Origin: Maribacter litoralis | Lineage (GTDB): Bacteria > Bacteroidota > Bacteroidia > Flavobacteriales > Flavobacteriaceae | Direction: 5' to 3' | Assembly: GCF_003075045.1 (NCBI RefSeq) | Contig: NZ_QCZD01000001.1 | Coordinates: 248,001-312,000, forward strand | DNA length: 64,000 nt | Shown: piece after piece, positions 33,501 through 42,802 of the stretch | How positions within the stretch are numbered: the first letter of the stretch is position 1 | Layout: every line of letters begins with the position of its first letter | The notes under the pieces: generated by a model | The model's input: only the letters and a program-made list of their open reading frames with translations | The model's database searches: none | What the model was told of the DNA's origin: nothing | Program-made: the position numbers and the translations under genes

Positions 33501-35442
33501 TAGACCAGAAATTAGGGGTTATGCCCAATTTTTCTGGAATAACCTAAGTGCTGATGTAAAAAATGAATTGGATAAGAGCCTTAAGACGGCAGGCGAAGTT
33601 TTGCATTACTTTCCGTCATCAAACGAATATGCTTCGGTAGTTCATAAATTACAGGAGTTAGTAGCTGAATTCGCAGAAAAAACCAGTATTTACGACCCGT
33701 TATTAAGCGCTGACATTGCTGCTTATCTTTTTGAAGAACTTAAGTCAGATTCTGAGTTTGTATATAGTAGTTTGGCGATACAACTTAAAGAAGATTTTTT
33801 AAAGAATCTTAAATCTCGTCAGGCAGATTTAAAATTTAGAAAGAGTATTGAGGAAGTCTCTAGTTTAAAGGACAAGGTGCGTTTAGCAAAACAATGGGTA
33901 GCCGCCTACTTAAAAACCACAAAACAAGAGGACTCTGGTGTAGACCTTAAAAGGTATGAACATGAAATTGTTGGCGCTTTATTGTTCAGAGACGAATCTG
34001 CCTCTAAAATTAAAGCTGTTTCTCCAAATGAAACGATTAAAGAGTTAAGAGGTTCTCATACTACAATTGATAATGGAACATACTTTTTCAATTATCATGA
34101 TTTTGTATCAAGAATGAGATTGTTTGCTACCAATGAGGTACCTGCATTTCAAAAATTTAAAAAGACAAAACTTGAAATTACAGAAAAACTTAAAAACGAT
34201 TTAAAGTTAGAGGAATTTAAGCCTAGAGTACTAACCTCATTTGTACGTAATAAATTAATAGACCAAGTGTACTTTCCCATTTTTGGAAATAATTTGGCAA
34301 AACAATTAGGAACTGTTGGTGCAAATAAACGTACGGACAGAATGGGTATGTTACTTTTAATCTCTCCACCAGGTTACGGTAAAACTACGTTGATGGAGTA
34401 TATTGCCAATAGGCTAGGTTTAATTTTTGTAAAGATTAATGGTCCGGCAATTGGTCATGAAGTAACCAATGTAGATCCAGCTTCTGCCAATAACAGTGCG
34501 GCTAGAGAAGAATTAAAAAAGCTGAACCTAGCTTTTGAGATGGGTAACAATGTTATGCTTTATCTAGATGATATTCAACATTGTAACCCCGAGTTTCTTC
34601 AAAAATTTATTTCCTTATCTGATGGTACTCGTAAAATAGAAGGTGTTTATGAGAATGAACCTAAAACCTATGATTTAAGAGGTAAAAAATTCTGTGTAAT
34701 TATGGCGGGGAACCCGTATACGGAAAGTGGAGAGAAATTTAAGATTCCAGATATGTTGTCCAACCGTGCCGATATTTACAACTTGGGTGATATTATTGGG
34801 GAAACGGAACATCTTTTTAGGTTAAGCTTAATAGAAAATTCACTGACCGCAAATCCTATCTTACAGCAATTGGCAAGTAAAGAATTCGAAGATGTATATA
34901 CCATTGTCAACCAAATAGAATCTAAAACCGATGAAGGTCAATTAAAAGGTAATCACTCTAGTCAAGAAATAGAGGAATACAAAAAGGTTTTGGAAAAAGT
35001 GCTAAAAGTTAGAGATGTACTATTAAAGGTTAATGCCACTTATATTAAAAGTGCAGCAATGCAAGACGAATATAGAACAGAACCTGCTTTTAAACTTCAA
35101 GGTTCTTACAGGGACATGAATAAATTGGTTGCTCAAATTGTACCTATTATGAATGACAAAGAGCTAAACACCTTATTACGATCTCATTATGAAAACGAAG
35201 CGCAGACACTTACAGGTTCGGCAGAAGCCAATTTATTGAAATACAATGAATTAATTGGACAACTTACTACAGGTGAAGCAACTAGGTGGTCCGCTATAAA
35301 AGAACAGTTTGTAAAAAATAATAAATTAAAAGGTTTTGGCAATGCCAACGAAATGGCGCAGGTACTATCTCAAATGATGGAGTTTTCAGAAAACTTAGCG
35401 GGCATTAAGTCGGTATTACAAAACGGACTCAACAAAAATTAG
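30553..35442 (+). CDS. 1629-aa AAA+ ATPase ('DNA repair ATPase' type)
   Basis: Residues 1-430 are mostly beta strands (a repeating propeller-like pattern around YRFGDLGNLLVLEIKPF). About 440-870 is predicted coiled coil (EEEIEVQTKKISERC and similar). A mixed region leads to a C-terminal AAA+ domain with Walker A PPGYGKTT (GYGKT, 1274-1278), Walker B MLYLDDIQH (D1339, D1340) and an arginine-rich segment around MLSNRADIY. Databases often label relatives 'DNA repair ATPase', but nothing here shows a DNA role. Placement after PspA, NfeD-like and flotillin suggests a motor working at the membrane. The gap to flotillin is 68 bp. Confidence 0.8.
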   Translation: MAEEAQTANTEEHILGGGTYDVIKNRLQKQKEQLQSKLVLLNNDRKTVFGSLETKLIANDRINTENNCIARDIVSFGNTCLFGYNVHFGLRTEINIKDVFSCYHFENNSFKATDLSLLEDETFTTDFTNLYKYYRNTIFSNFAIIGNYLHMVFRLSDSPTDIKTFKWLLVNNTLKYVDNRSEHEYKFPVQQEFKWQEASRDMHRYGVHSHVSIKDRVFVETIGGDLTIKIEDNTKEGKGILDEPVEYVDQTLDDGQYRFGDLGNLLVLEIKPFQESPRYFVFNDKMKEVQKIESIKDACILLPDDQGIIFPTGYYLQTGEYHIFDNAIPNVKFQQRIVSPNGEDFLYVFYAANEGLYNLMSFNIISQVIKTPIICNGFTILENGELCYFKTEQEQTKHHVVQIWQTPYLKGDYMPSQHEETLLYKIGNKDIVRAMAEVNSLITLLNKNDNYADLYNDLAKFSKDILDAYYWLPEPETHQLNIPLQEINKASNAAIDEFEKVVQLRKNAQNQSKEIQKNSSELFNKIKSTSFKSIDEFVALLTRLRSTRGEVISLKEVRYIDLDYLKSLEEEIEVQTKKISERCVQFLLNPNALQPYHKALDEKKKFIDGVEKVIEAKKKEEEINEISTDLEMLIDIVSNLEIEDTAHSTKIIDDISLIFSTINELKAALKNKRNSLGIAEAKAEFAAQLKLIDQSIINYIDMASTPEKCDEYQTKTSIQLEELEGKFTDFDEFIEIIIEKREEVYSAFDARKNSLIEKRNKKSSALTNASKRILKGVQKKAQSFKSAVEINGYFASDLMINKLRDIITQLQDLDDSGKAEEIETQLKTAREDALRKLKDKLDLYEDGDSVIRLGKHKFGVNKQQLDLTIVFHDNELNYHLTGTDFYKKLNNEEFVNNRHLWNQEYVSETDEIYRGAYLAYKLFSNFSEEELLSLNDEELLKIVQEQSRNDFSEGYIKGVHDVDASRILKLLVHKHHELGLLTYRPEIRGYAQFFWNNLSADVKNELDKSLKTAGEVLHYFPSSNEYASVVHKLQELVAEFAEKTSIYDPLLSADIAAYLFEELKSDSEFVYSSLAIQLKEDFLKNLKSRQADLKFRKSIEEVSSLKDKVRLAKQWVAAYLKTTKQEDSGVDLKRYEHEIVGALLFRDESASKIKAVSPNETIKELRGSHTTIDNGTYFFNYHDFVSRMRLFATNEVPAFQKFKKTKLEITEKLKNDLKLEEFKPRVLTSFVRNKLIDQVYFPIFGNNLAKQLGTVGANKRTDRMGMLLLISPPGYGKTTLMEYIANRLGLIFVKINGPAIGHEVTNVDPASANNSAAREELKKLNLAFEMGNNVMLYLDDIQHCNPEFLQKFISLSDGTRKIEGVYENEPKTYDLRGKKFCVIMAGNPYTESGEKFKIPDMLSNRADIYNLGDIIGETEHLFRLSLIENSLTANPILQQLASKEFEDVYTIVNQIESKTDEGQLKGNHSSQEIEEYKKVLEKVLKVRDVLLKVNATYIKSAAMQDEYRTEPAFKLQGSYRDMNKLVAQIVPIMNDKELNTLLRSHYENEAQTLTGSAEANLLKYNELIGQLTTGEATRWSAIKEQFVKNNKLKGFGNANEMAQVLSQMMEFSENLAGIKSVLQNGLNKN

Positions 35443-35482
35443 CTCTAAAAAGCATGCTATTTTTCGTTATTTCAAAAAGTTA

Positions 35483-35515
35483 TTGGTAATCACATTAAAA
35501 TAAGGCGTAGTTTCG
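35483..35515 (+). promoter_or_regulatory. Possible promoter of the J-domain gene
   Basis: TTG (35483-35485) and TAGTTTCG (35508-35515, one mismatch to TAnnTTTG) are 22 bp apart. The box lies 21 bp before the ATG at 35537, giving the downstream genes an internal promoter. Confidence 0.4.
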
Positions 35516-35536
35516 CAGCCGCAAAAAAGCTGTGTT

Positions 35537-35983
35537 ATGAAACGTATCAACGAATACAAAAAACTTTTTGAGGTAGAGAAAGAAATTGATCTTAAAGCCT
35601 TAAAAACCAAGTATAGAAACTTGGTTAAAGAATGGCATCCAGACAAATTCCAAGAAGGCGATGAAAAAAAGGAAGAGGCAGAAGTGCAAAGTCGTAGAAT
35701 AATTGACGGTTACCATTTTCTAGTTAGTATTGCACCCGAAACCAAAGAAGCCAATAAAGAAGAGTATGATCAATCTATTTTATCGGGTATCTTGGACTTT
35801 CAACATAACGGTCTGGTTTTAGAAATTACTTTTGTTGATGGCGCTACTTATGAGTATTTCGGAGTAACAAAACCTATCTTTCAAAAAATGATCAATGCCA
35901 ATAAGTTGAACAGATTTGCCAAGAGGAGCATTTTTCCTAATTACTTGTATAGAAAATCTAAACGAGAACTTCAAGAAGCATAG
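35537..35983 (+). CDS. J-domain protein with C-terminal KTSC domain
   Basis: Residues 1-65 form a short DnaJ-type J domain with the obligatory HPD in KEWHPDKF, which activates the ATPase of DnaK. Residues about 85-145 (VLEITFVDGATYEYFGVTKPIFQKMINAN...RSIFPNYLY) match the KTSC domain, a small beta-alpha unit often found with helicases and lysyl-tRNA-synthetase relatives. There is no zinc finger or C-terminal peptide-binding domain, so this is a class III J-protein with a dedicated client. It lies between the giant ATPase (94 bp) and the DEAD helicase (33 bp) on the same strand. Confidence 0.85.
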   Translation: MKRINEYKKLFEVEKEIDLKALKTKYRNLVKEWHPDKFQEGDEKKEEAEVQSRRIIDGYHFLVSIAPETKEANKEEYDQSILSGILDFQHNGLVLEITFVDGATYEYFGVTKPIFQKMINANKLNRFAKRSIFPNYLYRKSKRELQEA

Positions 35984-36016
35984 CATACAACTAATTTTAA
36001 CGCTTAGAATCAACGT

Positions 36017-37318
36017 ATGAAAAATCAAAATGATATTCTTTCAAAATTGAATATTGATGCGTTGAACCCAATGCAAGAATTAGCATTAGAGACTATTTCG
36101 TCATCTGACAATACCATATTGTTATCACCTACGGGTACTGGTAAAACATTGGCGTTTTTATTGCCGGTTATAGATTTGTTAGACCATAACAATCCTGAAG
36201 TTCAAGTATTAATTTTGGTTCCTTCTCGTGAGTTGGCAATACAAATTGAACAAGTATTACGTGATATGGGTACGGGCTTTAAAGTAAATGCTATTTATGG
36301 TGGTAGGGCAATGTCGAAAGATAAAATTGAACTAAAGCATACACCAGCCATTTTAATTGGTACACCTGGTAGAATTTTAGATCACTTTATGGCAGACCGC
36401 TTTACCAAAGACCATATTAAAACTTTGGTACTAGATGAGTTCGATAAATCTTTGGAAGTTGGTTTTGAAGAGCAAATGATAGAAATTCTGCATGAGTTGC
36501 CAAATCTTAAAAAACGCATACTGACTTCTGCAACGGAGGGAGTGAAGATTCCAAAGTTTGTGGGTATGGAAAACCCCAAGAAAATTAATTTTCTTAAAAA
36601 GGAAATTCCCTCACAACTAACTATCAATACTGTTTTAGCTAAAGAAAAAGATAAGCTTGCTACTTTGGTACAATTACTTAAATATATAGGGGAAGAACCT
36701 GGTATAGTTTTTTGTAACTATAAGGATAGTATTGAAAACGTTAGTTCTTATTTAGATCAACATGGTATTTTACACGAGTGTTTTTCTGGGGGCATGGAGC
36801 AGCGAGACCGTGAACGGGCTCTTATTAAATTTAGAAATGGCAGCAGTAGAATTTTAGTTGCTACCGATTTGGCGGCAAGAGGTATTGATATTACAGAATT
36901 AAAGTTCATTATACATTACGAGCTACCACATCGAATAGAAGAATTTACCCATAGAAACGGCAGAACTGCCCGTGTTAATGAATTAGGTACGGCTTATGTA
37001 TTAAAATGGGAGAAAGAAAACTTACCAGAATTCATTGAATCGTCAACGCCTATTAACATTGCAAAAAGTAAGGAATTGGATGATCCATTTTGGGAAACAT
37101 TATTTATTTCTGGTGGAAGAAAAGATAAGATATCTAAAGGCGATATTGCCGGACTTTTCTTTAAACAAGGAGAATTGGGAAGAGATCAATTGGGAGATAT
37201 TGAATTAAAACAAGATTGCGCTTTTGTTGCTGTTCCTAAAAAGAAGTCGAACGAACTTATCAACAAATTGAACAATACCAGATTAAAAAAGAAAAAAGTA
37301 CGTATAACCGTACTTTAG
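36017..37318 (+). CDS. DEAD-box-type RNA helicase with DEFD in motif II
   Basis: The core motifs are present: motif I SPTGTGKT (37-44), Ib TPGRI, III SAT (171-173), V ATDLAARGID and VI HRNGRTAR. Motif II reads DEFD (140-143) instead of DEAD, and motif VI has A where G is usual. The 433-aa length fits a minimal DEAD-box protein; a short C-terminal domain ending KKKKVRITVL is basic and resembles the DbpA RNA-binding tail. It probably remodels rRNA. It is co-oriented with the J-domain and SDR genes at 33-37 bp gaps. Confidence 0.88.
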   Translation: MKNQNDILSKLNIDALNPMQELALETISSSDNTILLSPTGTGKTLAFLLPVIDLLDHNNPEVQVLILVPSRELAIQIEQVLRDMGTGFKVNAIYGGRAMSKDKIELKHTPAILIGTPGRILDHFMADRFTKDHIKTLVLDEFDKSLEVGFEEQMIEILHELPNLKKRILTSATEGVKIPKFVGMENPKKINFLKKEIPSQLTINTVLAKEKDKLATLVQLLKYIGEEPGIVFCNYKDSIENVSSYLDQHGILHECFSGGMEQRDRERALIKFRNGSSRILVATDLAARGIDITELKFIIHYELPHRIEEFTHRNGRTARVNELGTAYVLKWEKENLPEFIESSTPINIAKSKELDDPFWETLFISGGRKDKISKGDIAGLFFKQGELGRDQLGDIELKQDCAFVAVPKKKSNELINKLNNTRLKKKKVRITVL

Positions 37319-37355
37319 GCATTGTTAATATTTTTGCCCTTATCAAGGAAGTATC

Positions 37356-38906
37356 ATGAAGGAAGAACAACAGTATAAAGAATCGGAAATCGACTTAAAC
37401 GAGATTGAAAGTTGTATTGAAACATTAAATCGTTTGGTAAATAATACCAACGAGATTTTTGAAATTCCAGAAGATAGACGAATTGCTTTAATTAAAGCTG
37501 CAGGTCAACTTTCACGCCCAAGCAAGCAAGAGTTTGCCAAACGGGTAAAAGATGCAAAACGTAACGAAAAGCGAAAGCAAGCTGTTCGCGATAAACATGC
37601 CCGTAAAGAGACCGGTATTCGTAGTGCACGTGAAGCTCATGTATTTGTTGCCCCTAAACTATTACCCGCCGCAGAATTGGCAAGCAAAGATTTGCCAGAA
37701 CTTACAACACCTCGTAATTGTTATGTTTGTAAGGCAGAGTTTACCAAACTGCACCACTTTTATGATACCATGTGTACCGATTGTGGTGATTTCAATTATG
37801 CCAAAAGATTTCAAAATGCCAATGTAAAAGGTCAAGTAGCCGTTATAACCGGTTCACGTTTAAAAATTGGCTATCATATCACTTTAATGTTGCTTCGTGG
37901 TGGTGCAACAGTTATTGCAACTACCCGTTTCCCTGTTGATTCTGCATTACGTTTTTCTAAGGAGGAAGATTTTATGGAGTGGGGACACCGACTAAAAATT
38001 CACGGGTTAGACCTCCGCCATATACCCAGTGTAGAAATCTTCTGCAATTTTATAGAACAGCAATATGACAAGTTGGATATTCTGATCAATAACGCTGCGC
38101 AAACAGTGCGTAGACCAGCGGGATTCTACCATCACTTAATGGAGAATGAGGAACGCGAATTTTCTTCACTACCCAAGTTTGCACAAATGGTGCTGAGTGA
38201 TCATGAAAGTTGTTTAGAAGAGTTAAAAACATTTAGCTCTAAAGCATCACCCAGTCAAAATATGCCTGTAACATGGCACGGACCCGAACCTGGTATTGGT
38301 TTACGCGCTTCTGCAAAATTATCTCAGATACCCTATAGTTTTGACAATGCTCTAGTAGCACAAGAGGTATTTCCTACTGGTGAACTCGATGCCGATTTAC
38401 AACAGGTTGATTTACGTAAAACCAATAGTTGGCGTTTAAAATTAGGCGAAATTGAGACCACTGAAATGATCGAAGTTCAATTGGTAAATTCCGTAGCACC
38501 ATTTGTACTTTGTAATCGTTTGGCCGAAATGATGAAAAAAGAAAACACGGGTCAAAAGCATATTATTAACGTAACGGCGATGGAAGGTAAATTCCATCGA
38601 TTCTTTAAAGAATCTCGTCATCCGCATACCAATATGGCAAAAGCTGCATTAAATATGCTTACACATACCGCAGCAGGTGAACTTGCAAAAGATGGTATTT
38701 TTATGAACGCTGTGGATACCGGCTGGGTTACCGATGAGGATCCAGCGGAATTAGCAAAAAAGAAACAAGAAGTACACGATTTTCAGCCCCCTTTAGATAT
38801 TGTTGATGGTGCAGCAAGAGTTATGGATCCGTTATTTGACGGTATAAATACAGGTAAGCATTGGTGTGGTAAATTCTTAAAGGATTACTTCCCAATTGAT
38901 TGGTAA
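37356..38906 (+). CDS. SDR-like protein with N-terminal zinc ribbon; active-site Tyr apparently missing
   Basis: A ~150-residue N-terminal extension has a basic Lys/Arg helix (60-90) and a four-Cys zinc ribbon (C122, C125, C140, C143). The SDR domain starts at about 160 with [15 protein letters not shown] (nucleotide-binding TGSxxxIG) and LINNAAQT. Classical SDRs have YxxxK; here the region reads [13 protein letters not shown], so Thr425 takes the Tyr position before Lys429. The dehydrogenase activity may therefore be altered or lost. The same-strand helicase and J-protein neighbours hint at an RNA- or protein-linked role (inference). Confidence 0.78.
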   Translation: MKEEQQYKESEIDLNEIESCIETLNRLVNNTNEIFEIPEDRRIALIKAAGQLSRPSKQEFAKRVKDAKRNEKRKQAVRDKHARKETGIRSAREAHVFVAPKLLPAAELASKDLPELTTPRNCYVCKAEFTKLHHFYDTMCTDCGDFNYAKRFQNANVKGQVAVITGSRLKIGYHITLMLLRGGATVIATTRFPVDSALRFSKEEDFMEWGHRLKIHGLDLRHIPSVEIFCNFIEQQYDKLDILINNAAQTVRRPAGFYHHLMENEEREFSSLPKFAQMVLSDHESCLEELKTFSSKASPSQNMPVTWHGPEPGIGLRASAKLSQIPYSFDNALVAQEVFPTGELDADLQQVDLRKTNSWRLKLGEIETTEMIEVQLVNSVAPFVLCNRLAEMMKKENTGQKHIINVTAMEGKFHRFFKESRHPHTNMAKAALNMLTHTAAGELAKDGIFMNAVDTGWVTDEDPAELAKKKQEVHDFQPPLDIVDGAARVMDPLFDGINTGKHWCGKFLKDYFPIDW

Positions 38907-39027
38907 TACCACAAAGATTTGCAGCTTTTATTGCTTGATTCTGAATAGATTAAAAACTTTTAATAAAAAGTTAAAAATCGTAGCGTTCTAATTTACTAGT
39001 CTAAATCTATTTTCGTTTTTTTGCGGC

Positions 39028-40983
39028 ATGATTAGGCTAACTATCAACCCATTACTATTTTTTATTGTATGCTGTTGTTTCAGTATTTCAAATTCGTTGT
39101 ACGCCCAAGAGGTGGAAACCTATAACGGATCTTTACAAATTGGCAAGTATAACGGTAAGGCGACGTATACTTATAAAGTTGTAGAAAACGATACTGTTTT
39201 GGACGGAGACTTTTTAGTGCTTCGCTCCAACCTTCAAGAGCTGCTACAAAAACAAGATTATTCTTTTCAATTTAAAGGTAGTTTTGTTGATGGAATACCT
39301 GACGGACCTTGGAAATTCCAGTTTGGGGAATTCAATTCTAAAAGTCAGTCTGAAGTAATAGATTATCAATATCGCGTGTTGGTAAGTGGTATTCAAAAAT
39401 CATCTGTCGGAAAAATTAAAATGGGAAACCCTCATGGTGAGTGGACTATTTTAGAAGAGCAGATTGAAGATTCAGAAATTTCTAAAACATTGTTCAAAAG
39501 TGTTATTTCATTTGATAAAGGAGTACCACAACAAAACTTCAGCATCAATAATGATAATTATACCTTGGTAGGTAGATTTTTAAGGGATGGTGTAGCACAT
39601 GATGAGTGGTCACTTTTTCCTTCTAACGGAATCGACCAATCTGAAAGTTGGTATTTTAATGACGGACTTCTGCAGAATATTCGGGTAGATGATGATAATG
39701 ATCACAAAACCATTACCGCTTTCAAAGGTTTTACTGGTGAAACTAAAACCATAAATCTAGATGCTGCCTATATTGCCGCTTTAGATATTCAATTTTCTAA
39801 AGAAGATGTTGAAACCCTTCACCAAAACAACCTGCCAAAACTATTAAAACAAAACGCACAACGGTACCAAGAAATTGATGCTATTCTATCTGAATTGGGT
39901 AAATCTGACTTTCTTCCTGAGTTTAAGGTTAAAGTACCCTACTTTCCTTTAGATTCAGTGGAAGCAGTGCAAGTAGATAGTGTTGTATCCTATTATAAAA
40001 AAGCAAAGGAGTTAAGTGAATCCATCCTTCATAACTCTCAATTAAATATTCTAAAATTATCAGATAAAAACACTGCATATCAATATAATACAGTACTTCA
40101 AATAAAGAATGATTTTCTAACCCCTATTGAAGAAATTGCAAGGTATGATTCATTGTCAATATTAGAATACACTTCTCGTAAACAGTTACTAGATCATGTA
40201 TTTGCCAGCGGCTTACCAAACCCTAAAATGGATATTGAAATCGTTATCGATAGTGTAGCAAGCTCCAAACCATATACTATTTCAACCACAGTAACATCTT
40301 CTAAAAATGCACCAGTAATTCAACAAATTGAAACAGTTGCCAAAATGGGTTATGATGGTGTACTAGCCATTGCAAACGAAGTCAAAGAAACCTTAGCACA
40401 AGAAAAAAGACAGAACGAACTAGCGAATCTTGAAGAAGAAATTATTGTTCAAAACGATTCTTTGGTCATGTTCATTGACTCCGTTAGAACTAGTATTCCT
40501 TTGAACTATTCCAACTCGTTAAAGCAAATTAAAACATTTGCGAACGCCACTTTGAATAGTTATTCTAAAGTAAAATCTGCTCAAGACAAGTTAATATCGG
40601 CTCGAAACACCGTAGCATGCCTTAAAAACTTAAATGAACTGTCTGTTACGGTATCTAAAATGCCCCAGTTTAAAAGCACTATTCAAGAAACCTATACCGA
40701 TCGTATATGGAATCCGTTTATGGTAACTTTAATGGATGAGGATATAAAAAAGCGAATAACAACTGCTTACACTAAAATACTTGAGCCCTATTTCTTAATA
40801 CAAACAGAAGAGTCACTCACCTGTGAAAACATCAGTGCTCTAAATGAAAACATAACAGAAACGTACCACTCTGTGCTAATGCTTAAAGACAAGGATACCA
40901 AAAAACTGGAACGAAAACTAAAAAAGGAAAAAGACCCCTTGACCATTTTAGAATTGTTGAATGTACAAAACACAAAGCAATAG
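39028..40983 (+). CDS. Secreted 651-aa protein with degenerate MORN-like repeats and coiled coil
   Basis: The signal peptide (about 1-26, ending NSLYAQ) is followed by an N-terminal half with MORN/toxin_15-like repeats (GIPDGPWKFQFGEF, MGNPHGEWTI, GVAHDEWSLF), strands that form an open beta-meander. The second half (about 250-651) is helical with long coiled-coil stretches (EVKETLAQEKRQNELANLEEE). No family is recognised. It starts a three-gene cluster with a DUF2490 protein (3-bp gap) and a MORN protein, so the three probably act together at the cell envelope. A weak -7-like TATTTTCG lies at 39008-39015. Confidence 0.7.
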   Translation: MIRLTINPLLFFIVCCCFSISNSLYAQEVETYNGSLQIGKYNGKATYTYKVVENDTVLDGDFLVLRSNLQELLQKQDYSFQFKGSFVDGIPDGPWKFQFGEFNSKSQSEVIDYQYRVLVSGIQKSSVGKIKMGNPHGEWTILEEQIEDSEISKTLFKSVISFDKGVPQQNFSINNDNYTLVGRFLRDGVAHDEWSLFPSNGIDQSESWYFNDGLLQNIRVDDDNDHKTITAFKGFTGETKTINLDAAYIAALDIQFSKEDVETLHQNNLPKLLKQNAQRYQEIDAILSELGKSDFLPEFKVKVPYFPLDSVEAVQVDSVVSYYKKAKELSESILHNSQLNILKLSDKNTAYQYNTVLQIKNDFLTPIEEIARYDSLSILEYTSRKQLLDHVFASGLPNPKMDIEIVIDSVASSKPYTISTTVTSSKNAPVIQQIETVAKMGYDGVLAIANEVKETLAQEKRQNELANLEEEIIVQNDSLVMFIDSVRTSIPLNYSNSLKQIKTFANATLNSYSKVKSAQDKLISARNTVACLKNLNELSVTVSKMPQFKSTIQETYTDRIWNPFMVTLMDEDIKKRITTAYTKILEPYFLIQTEESLTCENISALNENITETYHSVLMLKDKDTKKLERKLKKEKDPLTILELLNVQNTKQ

Positions 40984-40986
40984 CCT

Positions 40987-41820
40987 ATGAAAACGTTTGG
41001 TACATATATGTTACGATTTTTATTCTTGCTATGCTTTTTAACTACATTTAAAGGTGTTTCACAAGAAGAGGAGCCTGAGGTTTTACCAGAATATTCTAAA
41101 TATAAAGATCTTACCACAAAAACTTGGATCAACACTTATGGTAATATACGAATAGGCAAACGCTTGTTTTGGGATGCACAAACTCATCTTAGGCTAGAAG
41201 AAACCGATGCTACACCTTTTGTGGGGCAGGTTGCGCAAGTGTACAACAGGCATGCCATTGGCTATATACACTCAAAATATTTTAATGTACGATTGGGTGG
41301 AGTGCTCCGTTTAAATTTCAATACCGATGAGTCTTCTACAGATCGTAATCTAGTGCCGGAATGGCGAATTTGGCACCAATATCAATTTGCACAAGCTTTG
41401 GAGAGTATGATGATCTATCATCGTATTCGAATAGAGCATAGATGGACACAAGGTTTTGCCGAGGATAGCGAGTATATTTTTAGAAATAGATGGCGTTACA
41501 TGTTCCGTATGAAAATACCATTGAACAATCATAAATTAAAGCCTAAAACACTGTACGTTGCCCCAGAGGCAGAGCTGATCATGCAAAGTGGTAAAGCAGT
41601 GGTTGCCAGCCCTATGGAAGACTTACGACTTACAACCACTTTAGGGTATATTTTAACACCAAGGCTAACAGTTGCGGCAGGTGCTATGTACTCTCAAGGT
41701 CAAGACTTAGCAAATGGAGGTAATTTCAAGCAAAGTTGGGCAATGCGCTTTCATGTATATTTCTCTCCAGATTTTAGAAAGGTTAAAAACAAACTTCCAG
41801 AAATTCATTTAACGGACTAG
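40987..41820 (+). CDS. DUF2490-family outer-membrane beta-barrel protein
   Basis: The signal peptide (about 1-25) is followed by alternating strands with aromatic ends (KRLFWDAQTHLRLEE, FNVRLGGVLRLNFN, HRIRIEHRWTQG, ALRFHVYF-like final strand), the pattern of DUF2490, an outer-membrane barrel of unknown function common in Bacteroidota. The 277-aa length suits a 10-12-strand barrel. It starts three bases after the MORN-like gene and is followed after 23 bp by a MORN-repeat protein, forming one operon. Confidence 0.75.
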   Translation: MKTFGTYMLRFLFLLCFLTTFKGVSQEEEPEVLPEYSKYKDLTTKTWINTYGNIRIGKRLFWDAQTHLRLEETDATPFVGQVAQVYNRHAIGYIHSKYFNVRLGGVLRLNFNTDESSTDRNLVPEWRIWHQYQFAQALESMMIYHRIRIEHRWTQGFAEDSEYIFRNRWRYMFRMKIPLNNHKLKPKTLYVAPEAELIMQSGKAVVASPMEDLRLTTTLGYILTPRLTVAAGAMYSQGQDLANGGNFKQSWAMRFHVYFSPDFRKVKNKLPEIHLTD

Positions 41821-41843
41821 CCAAGTACCGAAAATAAAAGAAT

Positions 41844-42692
41844 ATGAAGAAAAAAGATATTACACTTTACGGTTTGCTTGCCGTACTTTCTGTATTGGTC
41901 ATTTATTTTGGGGTAAAATCAAATTCATTACAAAATGAAATAGGGGAGAGCAGTAAAGTAAAAGAGGAGTTAGATGTATTGGTAACCGGCAATAAAGAAT
42001 TAATGGCAATCGATTCTGTATTAATTGAAGGCGACTATAACAAAGCAATAGCATCATACAATTCTACGCTTGAAAATCATGAAGAACTAAATTCCGTAAT
42101 ACCCTTAAGAATTGCTCTTGCGCAAAAACTAATGCAAAATGACATTAAAGCGAATTTAGAAGAAAACAATTTAGATCTTTTAAAAGATTCCGTTGCTACA
42201 AGCCCAATACCTCAAAACGAAATAAGAAGTATTGACTCCTTAAATTTTGCATTGGAAAAAGCCCGTGTTCAATTGAATAATATGCGTAGGCAGTTGAACA
42301 ATAAAACTTTTGGAGAATACTTAAGTTTTACCACTAAAAAGGGAACTGCCTTACATTACGTCGGTCAGGTAAAAAATAACATGGCCAATGGTTCTGGTAT
42401 TGCACTTTTAGAAACCGGCAGTAGGTATGAAGGAGAATGGAAAGATAATGCCCGCGAAGGTCATGGTACTTTTTATTGGCCAGATGGCGAGTATTATATT
42501 GGCAGCTATAAAAACGATATGCGCAGTGGCGAAGGAACTTATTTTTGGCCCAATGGAGAAAAATACAAAGGACAGTGGAAAAACGATAAACGCAATGGCA
42601 AAGGTATTTTCCATAAGAAAGAAGGTTCTGTAATAAGTGGTATTTGGGAAAATGATAAGCTAATAGAGACAGATAAATTGAATAAGAAGTAA
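41844..42692 (+). CDS. Membrane-anchored MORN-repeat protein
   Basis: One N-terminal membrane helix (about 8-24) is followed by a coiled-coil/helical section to about 155. Three or four MORN repeats then occupy about 165-275 (YEGEWKDNAREGHGTFYW, YIGSYKNDMRSGEGTYFW, YKGQWKNDKRNGKGIF). MORN repeats bind lipids or proteins and serve as membrane tethers. The lack of a signal cleavage site and the single helix suggest an inner-membrane anchor with a periplasmic repeat domain. It is the third gene of the cluster starting at 39028. Confidence 0.85.
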   Translation: MKKKDITLYGLLAVLSVLVIYFGVKSNSLQNEIGESSKVKEELDVLVTGNKELMAIDSVLIEGDYNKAIASYNSTLENHEELNSVIPLRIALAQKLMQNDIKANLEENNLDLLKDSVATSPIPQNEIRSIDSLNFALEKARVQLNNMRRQLNNKTFGEYLSFTTKKGTALHYVGQVKNNMANGSGIALLETGSRYEGEWKDNAREGHGTFYWPDGEYYIGSYKNDMRSGEGTYFWPNGEKYKGQWKNDKRNGKGIFHKKEGSVISGIWENDKLIETDKLNKK

Positions 42693-42802
42693 TTGCTCGT
42701 TAAACATTGAAAATTTTAATGTATCCACTGAGTTCTACGTTATAACTTATAATTCTTTCTGCTATTAAAACATGAATTTTTTGTCTCTGGATTATAATTG
42801 AT

